From CAYPAV01 sp964408805 (GTDB lineage Bacteria; Pseudomonadota; Alphaproteobacteria; UBA8366): DNA of 64,000 nucleotides. Position numbers and translations under genes: made by a program. The notes below the pieces were generated by a model. That model had not been told where the DNA came from and searched no databases. It saw only the letters and a program-made list of their open reading frames with translations. This document shows positions 1 through 8,193 of this stretch, one piece after another. Each line of letters begins with the position of its first letter. Positions within the stretch are counted from its first letter, which is position 1. The stretch is from NCBI GenBank assembly GCA_964408805.1, contig CAYPAV010000020.1, forward strand, positions 1-64,000. The letters run 5' to 3'.

Positions 1-52
1 CAAACAACGAGCAAGGTCTAACATAACGACTGGTACGAAACCTGGGGGCAAG

Positions 53-619
53 TCAGGTTTTGGCCCATCGTTCGAGGCGTGGATAATCTTCCTTTTGTTC
101 GAGGGAGCGGATTCTGGTTTTGAAGAATTCAAGTGTCAAAGCGATGACGGTGGCGCCTTGATGGTGTTTACGCCGCTCACGGGCAGTCGAGGAAAAGATG
201 CTGTAACGCCCCTTCTCGTCGAACACGCGGCGATCCTTCACCATCCCGCCCTCGGGGAAAACAATAACCTTCCGCCCCCGCAGTATTTCCGCCGTCAGCA
301 TCGGGAGTAGACCCGGAAGGTCATTCGGCAACGCGCCGACCGCGAACAAGAATTTAGCAATGCTCTCACCGCCCGCGAACAACCCCTTGGACGCGACACA
401 ACGGCAATACGCTCCGGTTTCCTGATTTATCAGGTATTGTGGGACGATCGTTTCGAAGCGCGCGAAATGATTGAAAAGGAATATTTGACCTTCCTCGGCC
501 TGACCTGCGTCCTGGTGGAACTTGATGTTGAGGCCGAGACGATTTTCCAGCATCGAAAAGGCGCGAACGCACCAATCATACGTCGATTGCTTTATGTCGA
601 GATCATATGTCTCGTACAT
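53..619 (-). CDS. PlsC/LPLAT-like acyltransferase, probably truncated
   Basis: The 188-residue product looks like a membrane-associated lysophospholipid acyltransferase, which moves a fatty acyl chain onto a glycerophospholipid. NHFARFE at residues 50-56 matches the catalytic H-x4-D/E block, with Glu where Asp is usual. FPEGG at 121-125 matches the substrate-binding block. There is no obvious long membrane helix. The stop falls shortly after the second block. As I recall, alphaproteobacterial proteins with this NHFARFET signature continue for several hundred residues, so this may be a truncated or frameshifted copy. The bases before position 53 stay open in another frame up to the window edge, but too little is visible to decide. 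The region around it is less GC-rich than most of the window. Confidence 0.6.
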   Translation of the reverse strand: MYETYDLDIKQSTYDWCVRAFSMLENRLGLNIKFHQDAGQAEEGQIFLFNHFARFETIVPQYLINQETGAYCRCVASKGLFAGGESIAKFLFAVGALPNDLPGLLPMLTAEILRGRKVIVFPEGGMVKDRRVFDEKGRYSIFSSTARERRKHHQGATVIALTLEFFKTRIRSLEQKEDYPRLERWAKT

Positions 620-941
620 GATTGATCCAAAACAGTCGGATTGAAATCATCGTACCCAGTTTAAGAAATGAACCATCAATGCGACAGTCTCAGCGTACGG
701 GCGCTCTTACGCCCAATTTACGAGTTCTTGTGACCTCGCCTACAAAAGCGGAAGAACTGACGGCTGCTTAGCCTTCAGCTCCGGACGCAATATCGGACCG
801 TGGTTTTCTTCCGGGTGTCGCCAAGAGCGGACATTCGCAAATCGTTCCGTCGAAAGTGTCGGGCCGCAAAAATTTACGGATTGGCCTCTATGCAATGCAG
901 TTCGTAATATGGCCGCGACTGAACGGGGGTGACCGTATTCG
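620..941. other. Intergenic region between divergent acyltransferase and cyclase genes
   Basis: About 320 bases hold no convincing gene and should carry the promoters of both divergent genes, though I cannot pick a clear -35/-10 pair. A small hairpin is visible at 699-714 (GGGCG, six-base loop, CGCCC). The motif GAGCGGACATT at 825-835 recurs in related form on the far side of the cyclase gene, at 2702-2709 and 2766-2773. Confidence 0.5.
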
Positions 942-2687
942 ATGAGCGGTGATGGACGGAGAAAACGATTATCAGCGATCTTGGCAGCCGATGTCGCGGG
1001 CTATACTCGCCTCGTCGAGCAGGATACGGATGGCACCGTCGCGGCTTGGGAAACCGCTCGCTCGGAGATTATCGATCCTGCGATAACCGAAAGTTCCGGG
1101 CGCATCGTTAAACACACTGGCGATGGCTTTCTTGCTGAATTTTCCACCGTCCAAGAAGCAGTTCAATGCGCTATCGCCATGCAAGAGGGCCTTGCGGATA
1201 ACCATCTCGATTTTCGGATGGGTATCAATCTCGGCGATGTCGTGGACGATGGCGAGGACATCCACGGCGAAGGAGTGAACATCGCATCCCGCATCGAGGC
1301 ATTAGCCGATCCCGGCGGGATTAGTATTTCGGGCAGCGTTTACGATCAGGTTCGCAACCGGATCGAACACCAATTCGAGGACATGGGCGAGCATGAGGTC
1401 AAGCACGTCTCGGCGCCGGTGAAAGTCTATCGAATCATGGATAAAACCATCAACGCTTTATCGGACCCGACGCCGACCGAGGAGTTGAAACTTCCTGAAA
1501 TACCATCCATCGCCGTGTTGCCCTTCGAAAACATGTCCGGCGACCCGGAGCAGGAATTTTTCGCCGACGGTATGGCCGAAGACATCATTACCGAGCTGTC
1601 GCGCTATCGCTCTTTGTTCGTGATCGCGCGAAACTCGACCTTCGCCTATAAGGGCCTCACTCCCGACCTGCGGGAGGTCGCGCGCGATCTTGGCGTTAAA
1701 TATGTCCTGGAAGGCAGCATTCGAAAAAGTAACTCGCGCATCCGCGTGACCGCTCAGCTAATCGACGGCGCTAGCGGCGGCCATATATGGGCGGAGCGTT
1801 ACGATCGCGAGCTCGATGACATTTTTGAGCTGCAAGACGAAATCACGGAAACAATGGTCGCCGCGATTGGGCCGGAGATCGATCTCGTCGAACGGGAGCG
1901 GGCGCAAAGGCTGTCACTGACGAATCTGGATGCCTGGGAGAGTTATCAACGCGGCCTATGGCATCTCTATCGTTTCAATAAAGCGGACAATGCCGAGGCG
2001 CAGCGCTTGTTTCGCGAGGCGATCGCGAGTTCAGAGAACTTCGCGCCGGCCTATTCCGGTCTGACACATGCCTTTTATTATTCTTATATGCACGGATACC
2101 CGACCGAAAGAGACGCCGTCCTGAGCGAAGCCTTCGAAACGGGTCGCAAGGCAGTCGCCATCGACGAGCGCGACGCGGACGTTCATTTCGCACTCGGAAG
2201 AATTCTTTATCTAAAGCGAGACTACAATGCCTCCATCTCCGAGTTGGAGGCGGCGGTGAGTTTCAATTCGAGTTTTTCGCACGCTCATATCGGTTTGGCG
2301 ACGGTGCTGTTGTACATGGGCGAATGGAAGCGGGCCATCGAGAGCAGTGATCGCGCCATCCGTCTCAGTCCTCGCGACCCGCTTTTGTGGATCGTATTGG
2401 TGGTCAAGGCGTTGGCCCTGCTCTGCACCGGACAGCTCGATCAAGCCGAAGCGGCGGCGCGACTGGCCGCCCGGCATCCGACAGCCGCCGTCAGCACCTA
2501 TATCGTTCTCGCCTCGGTACTCGGACATCTCGATAATGGGGCTGAAGCGCGCAGGGTGTTGGCCGACGCCTTACTCTTGAAATCGGACATCGACGCCGTT
2601 TTCGTAGCGCAAATTCTTCCTTTCGAAAACTCGGAGAACAGCGAATATGTCATCGAAGGCTTGCACAAGGCCGGCATGCTGAAATAG
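942..2687 (+). CDS. Class III adenylate/guanylate cyclase with TolB/CadC-like and TPR domains
   Basis: The 581-residue protein begins with a class III nucleotide cyclase domain. Metal-binding aspartates lie in ILAADVAGYT (D17) and KHTGDGF (D61), and the transition-state motif NIASR is at 113-117, so it is probably catalytically competent for making cAMP or cGMP. A second module starts at IAVLPFENMSG (190-200), the fold seen in TolB-N/CadC-type sensors. From about residue 330 to the end there are degenerate TPR helices for protein binding. No membrane helix is visible, so it is likely cytosolic. This architecture is common and often multicopy in alphaproteobacteria. The ribosome-binding site is weak (GGGGGTG, far from the ATG). 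The ligand sensed by the middle domain is unknown. Confidence 0.88.
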   Translation: MSGDGRRKRLSAILAADVAGYTRLVEQDTDGTVAAWETARSEIIDPAITESSGRIVKHTGDGFLAEFSTVQEAVQCAIAMQEGLADNHLDFRMGINLGDVVDDGEDIHGEGVNIASRIEALADPGGISISGSVYDQVRNRIEHQFEDMGEHEVKHVSAPVKVYRIMDKTINALSDPTPTEELKLPEIPSIAVLPFENMSGDPEQEFFADGMAEDIITELSRYRSLFVIARNSTFAYKGLTPDLREVARDLGVKYVLEGSIRKSNSRIRVTAQLIDGASGGHIWAERYDRELDDIFELQDEITETMVAAIGPEIDLVERERAQRLSLTNLDAWESYQRGLWHLYRFNKADNAEAQRLFREAIASSENFAPAYSGLTHAFYYSYMHGYPTERDAVLSEAFETGRKAVAIDERDADVHFALGRILYLKRDYNASISELEAAVSFNSSFSHAHIGLATVLLYMGEWKRAIESSDRAIRLSPRDPLLWIVLVVKALALLCTGQLDQAEAAARLAARHPTAAVSTYIVLASVLGHLDNGAEARRVLADALLLKSDIDAVFVAQILPFENSENSEYVIEGLHKAGMLK

Positions 2688-2994
2688 TGACGATCGAAAT
2701 GGTCCGCTTAGGGTCAAAAAGCCGCCGTTTAGGCGCGGACGAGTTAAGGTCCGATTCGAGGGGAAAAGCGGACTCTATTCTTTGAAATATCCGGTTTGCC
2801 TTTCCATTTTGACCGACGGGGAGTCATTGCCGCACAAGCATCTCTCGGGCGCGCACGTTTATATGCTGTCGAGCCGAATAGCGGTCCCGGTTTAGAGTAT
2901 TTCCGGATCGCTTTGGCTCACCGGAAATTCTCTAACTTGTTGATTTCAGGCAAATTCGCCGTCGTGAACCGTTTCGGCTCACTCGGGATTTGCT
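2688..2994. other. Convergent intergenic region holding repeat elements
   Basis: This 307-base gap lies between the ends of the cyclase and acyl-CoA dehydrogenase genes. It contains GTCCGCTT at 2702-2709 and its reverse complement AAGCGGAC at 2766-2773. It also holds a strong inverted repeat at 2894-2933 and most of the 71-bp dispersed element at 2927-2997. A 116-codon open frame across 2796-3146 has no recognisable features and runs over the repeats, so I do not call it a gene. Confidence 0.6.
2894..2933. repeat. 13-bp inverted repeat adjoining the dispersed element
   Basis: AGAGTATTTCCGG at 2894-2906 and CCGGAAATTCTCT at 2921-2933 pair over 12 of 13 positions around a 14-base loop. The right arm shares bases with the end of the 71-bp element at 2927-2997, so the two modules form one composite intergenic element. 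It could act as a transcription end signal for either convergent gene, but no T-run follows directly. Confidence 0.7.

Positions 2995-2997
<3 letters not shown>
2927..2997 (-). repeat. Dispersed 71-bp repeat, copy 1
   Basis: Read on the minus strand, the element starts TAGAGCAAATCCCG and ends TTAGAGAAT. Over its first 37 bases it matches 31 with the copy at 16699-16768. Its first three bases are the TAG stop codon of the acyl-CoA dehydrogenase gene. An internal 7-bp hairpin (element positions 17-23 with 27-33) is kept in both copies despite base changes. Confidence 0.8.
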
Positions 2998-4230
<1,233 letters not shown>

Positions 4231-4373
4231 TTCGTCATTCTCCCGAGCCGAATGAAATCTATTGAACTTACCGAGGCCCCGGCGCGCGATTTGACACGAC
4301 TTGAAGCCTCGGGCCAAATCGCCGAGCCGGCCGGCGAACGACAAGCAACATAGCGCTCCAGGGAGAATAGGGA

Positions 4374-5519
4374 ATGGATGAAAAAACATCCAACGTGCCG
4401 CGAATTGACGCGGAGGAAATCCTCGAGAACGTCAAGCGATGGGTCGAAATCGAAACGCCGAGCTACCATGGCGAAGCGGTCAACCAGCTGGTCGATCTGG
4501 TCGAGGAGACGATGTCCGCGCTGGATGCCGAAATCATCCGCCTGCCAGGGCGCGACGGGTTCGGGGACATTCTCAAATGCCGGACGGATTGGGACGGGCT
4601 GGTGCCGGGTATCATGGTGCTCTCGCATCTCGACACCGTGCATCCCCTGGGCACCATCGACGACAAACTGACATGGCGCCGCGACGGCGACCACGTGCAG
4701 GGCCCCGGGATTTACGACATGAAGGCCGGCGCCAATCTTCCCATCTACGCCTATCAACACCTGCGGCGCCTCGGGCGCGAACCGAAACTGCCGATCACCT
4801 TCCTCTTCATACCCGAGGAGGAGATCGGCAATCCGACATCCCGCGCCCTGATCGAGGAAGAGGCGGTGAAGCACAAATACGTCCTGGTCACGGAACCCGC
4901 GCGCGAGGGCGGCAAGATCGTCACCGGCCGGAAGGGGGTCGGCCGTTACGAACTCCGCACCTATGGTCGCCAGTCCCACAGTGGCTCCCGCCACGAGGAC
5001 GGCCGAAGCGCCATACTGGAGATGGCCCGGCAGATCCTCGATATCGAGGCGATGACTGACTACGCGCGCGAGGTCACGACCAATGTGGGGCAGGTCAAGG
5101 GCGGCACCGCGGTCAATGTCCGGCCCGGCGAGTGCTATGCCGAGGTCGACCTCCGCATCCCCTCGCCCGAGCTGGCCGCCGAATTCCACGACAAGATCAT
5201 GAACCTGGAACCCCATGACCCGGACGTGACGCTCGACGTGACCGGCGAAATCAACCGCCCGCCCTACGAGAAGGATGAGGGAATCGCGGCCCTTTTCGAA
5301 CACGCCAAGTCGCTGGCCGCCGAGATCGGCTTCGAACTCGAGGACCTGAAGACCGGCGGCGGCAGCGACGGCAACTTCACCGCCGCCCTCGGCGTGCCGA
5401 CCCTGGACGGCCTCGGCGCCGACGGCCATGGCGGCCACACCCTCGACGAGACGATCTACCTCTCCTCCCTGGAGCCCCGCGCCAAGCTCTGGGTGCGTCT
5501 GTTCGAGACCTTGGAATAG
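4374..5519 (+). CDS. M20 family zinc metallopeptidase (glutamate carboxypeptidase-like)
   Basis: The 381-residue protein has the M20 di-zinc centre: SHLDTVHP (H85, D87), IYDMKAG (bridging D115), IPEEEIG (catalytic E148 and metal ligand E149), and a C-terminal GHGGHTLDE that supplies the last histidine. It resembles the carboxypeptidase G2/ArgE-like branch and should hydrolyse an amide bond of a small peptide or N-acyl amino acid. No signal peptide is visible, so it is probably cytoplasmic. The ATG at 4374 has GGGAGA about ten bases upstream. A TTGACA at 4291-4296 in the divergent spacer could be a -35 element, but no good -10 follows it. The exact substrate is unknown. Confidence 0.9.
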   Translation: MDEKTSNVPRIDAEEILENVKRWVEIETPSYHGEAVNQLVDLVEETMSALDAEIIRLPGRDGFGDILKCRTDWDGLVPGIMVLSHLDTVHPLGTIDDKLTWRRDGDHVQGPGIYDMKAGANLPIYAYQHLRRLGREPKLPITFLFIPEEEIGNPTSRALIEEEAVKHKYVLVTEPAREGGKIVTGRKGVGRYELRTYGRQSHSGSRHEDGRSAILEMARQILDIEAMTDYAREVTTNVGQVKGGTAVNVRPGECYAEVDLRIPSPELAAEFHDKIMNLEPHDPDVTLDVTGEINRPPYEKDEGIAALFEHAKSLAAEIGFELEDLKTGGGSDGNFTAALGVPTLDGLGADGHGGHTLDETIYLSSLEPRAKLWVRLFETLE

Positions 5520-5582
5520 ACCCTTCACGCGGGTGACAAGCGGCGCCTTTCCCCACCGCCGCCGACCCGATATGATTTCAGG

Positions 5583-6311
5583 GTGCGATGGCGATTTGCA
5601 TTATGGGTTGTGGGGCTGGCGGCGTTGCTGGCGTTTCCGGCAGGGGCCGATTTCGCGGCGGGGGAGCGAGCGCATGCGGCCGGCGACTACCGCGGCGCCT
5701 ATGACCATTGGCTTCCGCTTGCGGTGGCGGGGGATCGCGACGCGCAAGCCGAGATCGGACGGCTCTATCGCAAGGGACAAGGGATACCGCGGAACTATCG
5801 ACGCGCCCTCAACTGGTTCCTGCGCGCCTCGAAGCAGGGGCATCTCTTGGCGACCAACAGCATCGGCATCATGTTTGATAATGGTTCGGGCGTGCCGAAG
5901 GACGATAAGCGGACGGAATGTTGGTATCGGCTCGCGGCAGAGCGCGGTTATGCCAATGCGCAGTATAATTTGGCCATTTTCTATGTTGAACGGGAACGAT
6001 TCGAAGAGTCGCGAGTATGGCGCAAACGGGCTCGCAATCAAGGACAGGTCGGTGCGTTGGTTTGGTTGGCAAATGCGATGATGATGAATATTATTCGGCC
6101 TGATAAGATACCGGCCTATGCGCTTTATCATTATGGGGCAATCCAGGGCGACGAATTCTCCATAGCTGAGTTAAAGAAAATTAGGGCCAGCGCCGATGAA
6201 AAGGTGCGGGCCGAACTTCGGCGCGGCCGGGGCCTAGTAAAAAAATTAATCTTCAAAAAGGAGAAGGCACCACCGGGCCCGATAACATTGCCCGAATGGT
6301 GCCTCCCATAA
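5583..6311 (+). CDS. Secreted Sel1-repeat protein
   Basis: The 242-residue protein starts at a GTG and opens with a signal peptide (hydrophobic segment at about 5-18, cleavage near PAGA-DF). The body consists of Sel1-type TPR-like repeats, such as AEIGRLYRKGQGIPRNYRRA and the unit beginning NSIGIMFDNGSGVPKDDKR. These form helical solenoids that mediate protein contacts, usually in the periplasm. The lysine-rich tail and last codons overlap a strong hairpin at 6266-6303. It sits 63 bases after the M20 gene and converges on the gene at 6318. The partner is not identifiable. Confidence 0.8.
   Translation: MRWRFALWVVGLAALLAFPAGADFAAGERAHAAGDYRGAYDHWLPLAVAGDRDAQAEIGRLYRKGQGIPRNYRRALNWFLRASKQGHLLATNSIGIMFDNGSGVPKDDKRTECWYRLAAERGYANAQYNLAIFYVERERFEESRVWRKRARNQGQVGALVWLANAMMMNIIRPDKIPAYALYHYGAIQGDEFSIAELKKIRASADEKVRAELRRGRGLVKKLIFKKEKAPPGPITLPEWCLP
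6266..6303 (-). terminator. Hairpin terminator for the 6318-7349 gene, inside the Sel1 gene end
   Basis: GGCACCA plus CGGGC on the left (6266-6278) pair with GCCCG plus TGGTGCC on the right (6290-6303), giving a 12-bp stem with small internal mismatches. On the minus strand the stem is followed by a pyrimidine-rich TTCTCCTTTTTG tail, so it should stop transcription from the minus-strand gene that ends at 6318. The stem is also coding sequence for the last residues of the convergent Sel1 protein. Confidence 0.65.
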
Positions 6312-6317
6312 ACTCCT

Positions 6318-7349
6318 TTATCTCCTTTCTTGCTGTTCGCTGCGCGCCTTGGCGAACGCATCGCTCAAGTATTCGTTCACCGCCTTTCGCGCTTGGCCGA
6401 CGATCGCGATGCCCATGGTGTCGTACAGCACCTTGTCGAGTTGACCGGTGACCAAGGTCGATTGCCCCTCGGCGATCATTCGGGTCAGGACGGGGCTTTT
6501 CCGCGAGGTCTCGATGATCGAGCTGGCGAGGGCGGAATAGACGCCCATGGAGAGGGCGTCATTGACCGAGCGGCCCTCTTTCAAGCCCCGGAGGATCATG
6601 TCCTGGGCCGCCTTGGCGACGGGGCCGGCATTGGTCTCCAGCGCCTTGGCGAGTTCGGCGCGGGCCGGGGCGGGCAGCCAGTTTTGGATTCCCGCCTTCG
6701 CCAATGTCGACCCCATCTTCCATTGATACCCGAGCCGGAGGACGATCGGCTGGAGGGTCGCGGCGGCGCGGCGGCCGAGCTTGCTTCGGGCGGCGCCCGT
6801 GAGAAACCCGGCGGTGATCTTGCCCGCGGGGCCGGTGCCGGCCCTGAGACCCGCGCCGCCGATCTTGGCGAGCGCGGTTAGCCCTCGTACGGTATCGCCC
6901 TTGTCGAAGGCGTCATAGGCCTCCTGGATCCCTTCCGCGACATCGACGACGTCGCCGACGGGGGTCAACTCCAGCACCAGCTCGCCCAAACGCTTGAGAT
7001 TGGGCTCGGGCAGGGCGTCGATCTTGGCTTCGATTTGGGCAAAAGGATCGACATCCTCCACCGCCGGGACCCGGTCGGCCGAGAGATCTAGGATATCGCG
7101 CAGGATTTCCACCCGCCGGGGATCGAGACCCGCCGCGCGGGCGCGGGCAGCGAAGGTTTGCGGGTCGGCCTCGGCGATCCGGTCGAGGAAGACGCGCATC
7201 TCAGCCGTGGTCTCGACCGGTTGGGTAACTCTGGCGGCCGGAATGTTTTTTTGGCGATCGAGGGCCAAAGAGGTATCCGCCAATCCCAGGATCGCGTCGG
7301 ACCGCCGCCGTTCGGTCCGGGGCCGGGGCCGCCGTGTTTTGTCAGACAC
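6318..7349 (-). CDS. Orphan protein with hydrophobic centre, function unknown
   Basis: I do not recognise this 343-residue protein. It has an Arg/Lys-rich N-terminus, a helical and acidic first third, a glycine/alanine-rich hydrophobic stretch at about 125-195 (containing LTPVGDVVDVAEGIQ and KIGGAGLRAGTGPAGKI) and a helical basic C-terminus. The hydrophobic stretch resembles the pre-toxin regions of some secreted effectors or membrane-active phage proteins, but this is only a resemblance. I prefer the GTG at 7349 because GGGAG lies eight bases upstream. An in-frame ATG at 7364 falls directly after a U-tract and has no ribosome-binding site. The leader holds four hairpins, two of them terminator-like, so expression may depend on readthrough or antitermination. 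Confidence 0.6.
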   Translation of the reverse strand: MSDKTRRPRPRTERRRSDAILGLADTSLALDRQKNIPAARVTQPVETTAEMRVFLDRIAEADPQTFAARARAAGLDPRRVEILRDILDLSADRVPAVEDVDPFAQIEAKIDALPEPNLKRLGELVLELTPVGDVVDVAEGIQEAYDAFDKGDTVRGLTALAKIGGAGLRAGTGPAGKITAGFLTGAARSKLGRRAAATLQPIVLRLGYQWKMGSTLAKAGIQNWLPAPARAELAKALETNAGPVAKAAQDMILRGLKEGRSVNDALSMGVYSALASSIIETSRKSPVLTRMIAEGQSTLVTGQLDKVLYDTMGIAIVGQARKAVNEYLSDAFAKARSEQQERR

Positions 7350-7365
7350 ATGGTGTTCTCCCATG

Positions 7366-7400
7366 AAAAAAAGGCGCCCGGTCGGTTGGCCGGCGGCGCC
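7366..7400 (-). terminator. Leader terminator A, next to the start of the orphan gene
   Basis: GGCGCC plus CGG (7373-7381) pair with CCG plus GGCGCC (7390-7400, two bases bulged). On the minus strand the stem is followed by seven Ts (7372-7366), the pattern of an intrinsic terminator. It ends only about 16 bases before the GTG of the gene at 7349, leaving no room for a promoter in between. Confidence 0.7.
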
Positions 7401-7409
7401 CAGGGTTGC

Positions 7410-7446
7410 AAAAAAAAAACCGCCCGGAGGGGACTCCTCGGACGGT
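7410..7446 (-). terminator. Leader terminator B
   Basis: On the minus strand ACCG at 7446-7443 pairs with CGGT at 7422-7419, and inner GC pairs extend the stem around a short loop. Ten Ts follow (7419-7410). This is the stronger-looking of two tandem terminators in front of the orphan gene. Two further hairpins precede it, at 7452-7467 and 7468-7485. Confidence 0.75.
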
Positions 7447-7451
7447 TCGTG

Positions 7452-7485
7452 TCGCCATCTTTGGCGAGACTAGGGGAGCCTAGTC
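7452..7485 (-). other. Two adjacent leader hairpins
   Basis: TCGCCA at 7452-7457 pairs with TGGCGA at 7462-7467. GACTAGG at 7468-7474 pairs perfectly with CCTAGTC at 7479-7485 around a four-base loop that reads CTCC on the minus strand. That loop is complementary to the GGAG of the downstream ribosome-binding site. With terminators A and B this makes four consecutive hairpins in 120 bases. Confidence 0.65.
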
Positions 7486-7511
7486 GTATATGACGCTAAT
7501 GCGAAGACGAA

Positions 7512-7542
7512 ATGTCATAAAGAATTCCACTATATGTCATAA
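7512..7542. promoter_or_regulatory. Direct repeats in an AT-rich promoter region
   Basis: ATGTCATAA occurs at 7512-7520 and again at 7534-7542, start to start 22 bases, or two helical turns. The repeats lie in a sharply AT-rich stretch (about 7490-7600) upstream of the structured leader, where the promoter of the minus-strand orphan gene is expected. This spacing suits a regulator binding one face of the DNA. The regulator is unknown. Confidence 0.5.
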
Positions 7543-7608
7543 CATATTGCAAATTATAATTATTTTAAGATCGAAATTTTTTGAGCCGTCGAAGGGCAAT
7601 GACGGAGG

Positions 7609-8157
7609 TCAATCCGGCAGCGGGAACTCCATTAGATAGGGCATGTAGCTGTCCTCCACATCCATCTCGGTCGTCGCCAGGAAGCGGACGACGGCGTTGT
7701 AGAAGGCGATGGTGAGCGTCAGGTCGACCAGATGTTCCTTCGAAAAGTGTTTCTCCAGGACGGCGTAAGTGGCGTCGGAGACCTTGAGATCGGTGGTCAT
7801 CTCGCGCGCCGCCTTGAGGACCGCCGCGTCGGCTTCGGAGAGCCCGCCGTCGCCGCCCTCGCTTTCAGTGATCAGGGCGCGGATGTCGTCCTTGGTGACG
7901 CCGAAGGTTTGGCCGATCTTGACGTGGTGGCTCCACTCGTAGGGGCTGCGCGCGAGCCAGCCGACCTGAAGAATGGCGAGTTCGCGGAGCCGGGTGTCGA
8001 GGGTGCTCTCGTGGCGGATGAAGCCGCCGAGCTTGCCGAAGGCGCGGCAGGCGGCCGGGCTGTGGACCAGGATCTTGTGCAGGTTGATGTCCCGGGCAAG
8101 CAGGTCGTGGTCCGCTTCCGCGAGGTCGCTTTTGTCGAGATAGGGCAGTCTGGCCAT
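7609..8157 (-). CDS. Carboxymuconolactone decarboxylase (CMD/AhpD) family protein
   Basis: The 182-residue all-helical protein matches the CMD family: RLRELAILQVGWLARSPYEW followed by SHHVKIGQTFGV is its core. There is a Glu-x2-HH active-site pattern but no C-x2-C pair, so it is not an AhpD-type thiol peroxidase partner and is nearer to the lactone decarboxylase or unassigned branch. It is likely cytoplasmic. It lies 36 bases downstream of an aldo/keto reductase gene on the same strand and may form a two-gene catabolic operon with it. The substrate is not known. Confidence 0.85.
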   Translation of the reverse strand: MARLPYLDKSDLAEADHDLLARDINLHKILVHSPAACRAFGKLGGFIRHESTLDTRLRELAILQVGWLARSPYEWSHHVKIGQTFGVTKDDIRALITESEGGDGGLSEADAAVLKAAREMTTDLKVSDATYAVLEKHFSKEHLVDLTLTIAFYNAVVRFLATTEMDVEDSYMPYLMEFPLPD

Positions 8158-8193
8158 GGGTTTGTTCTACTTTCGCTGGGTATGGGCTCGGCA

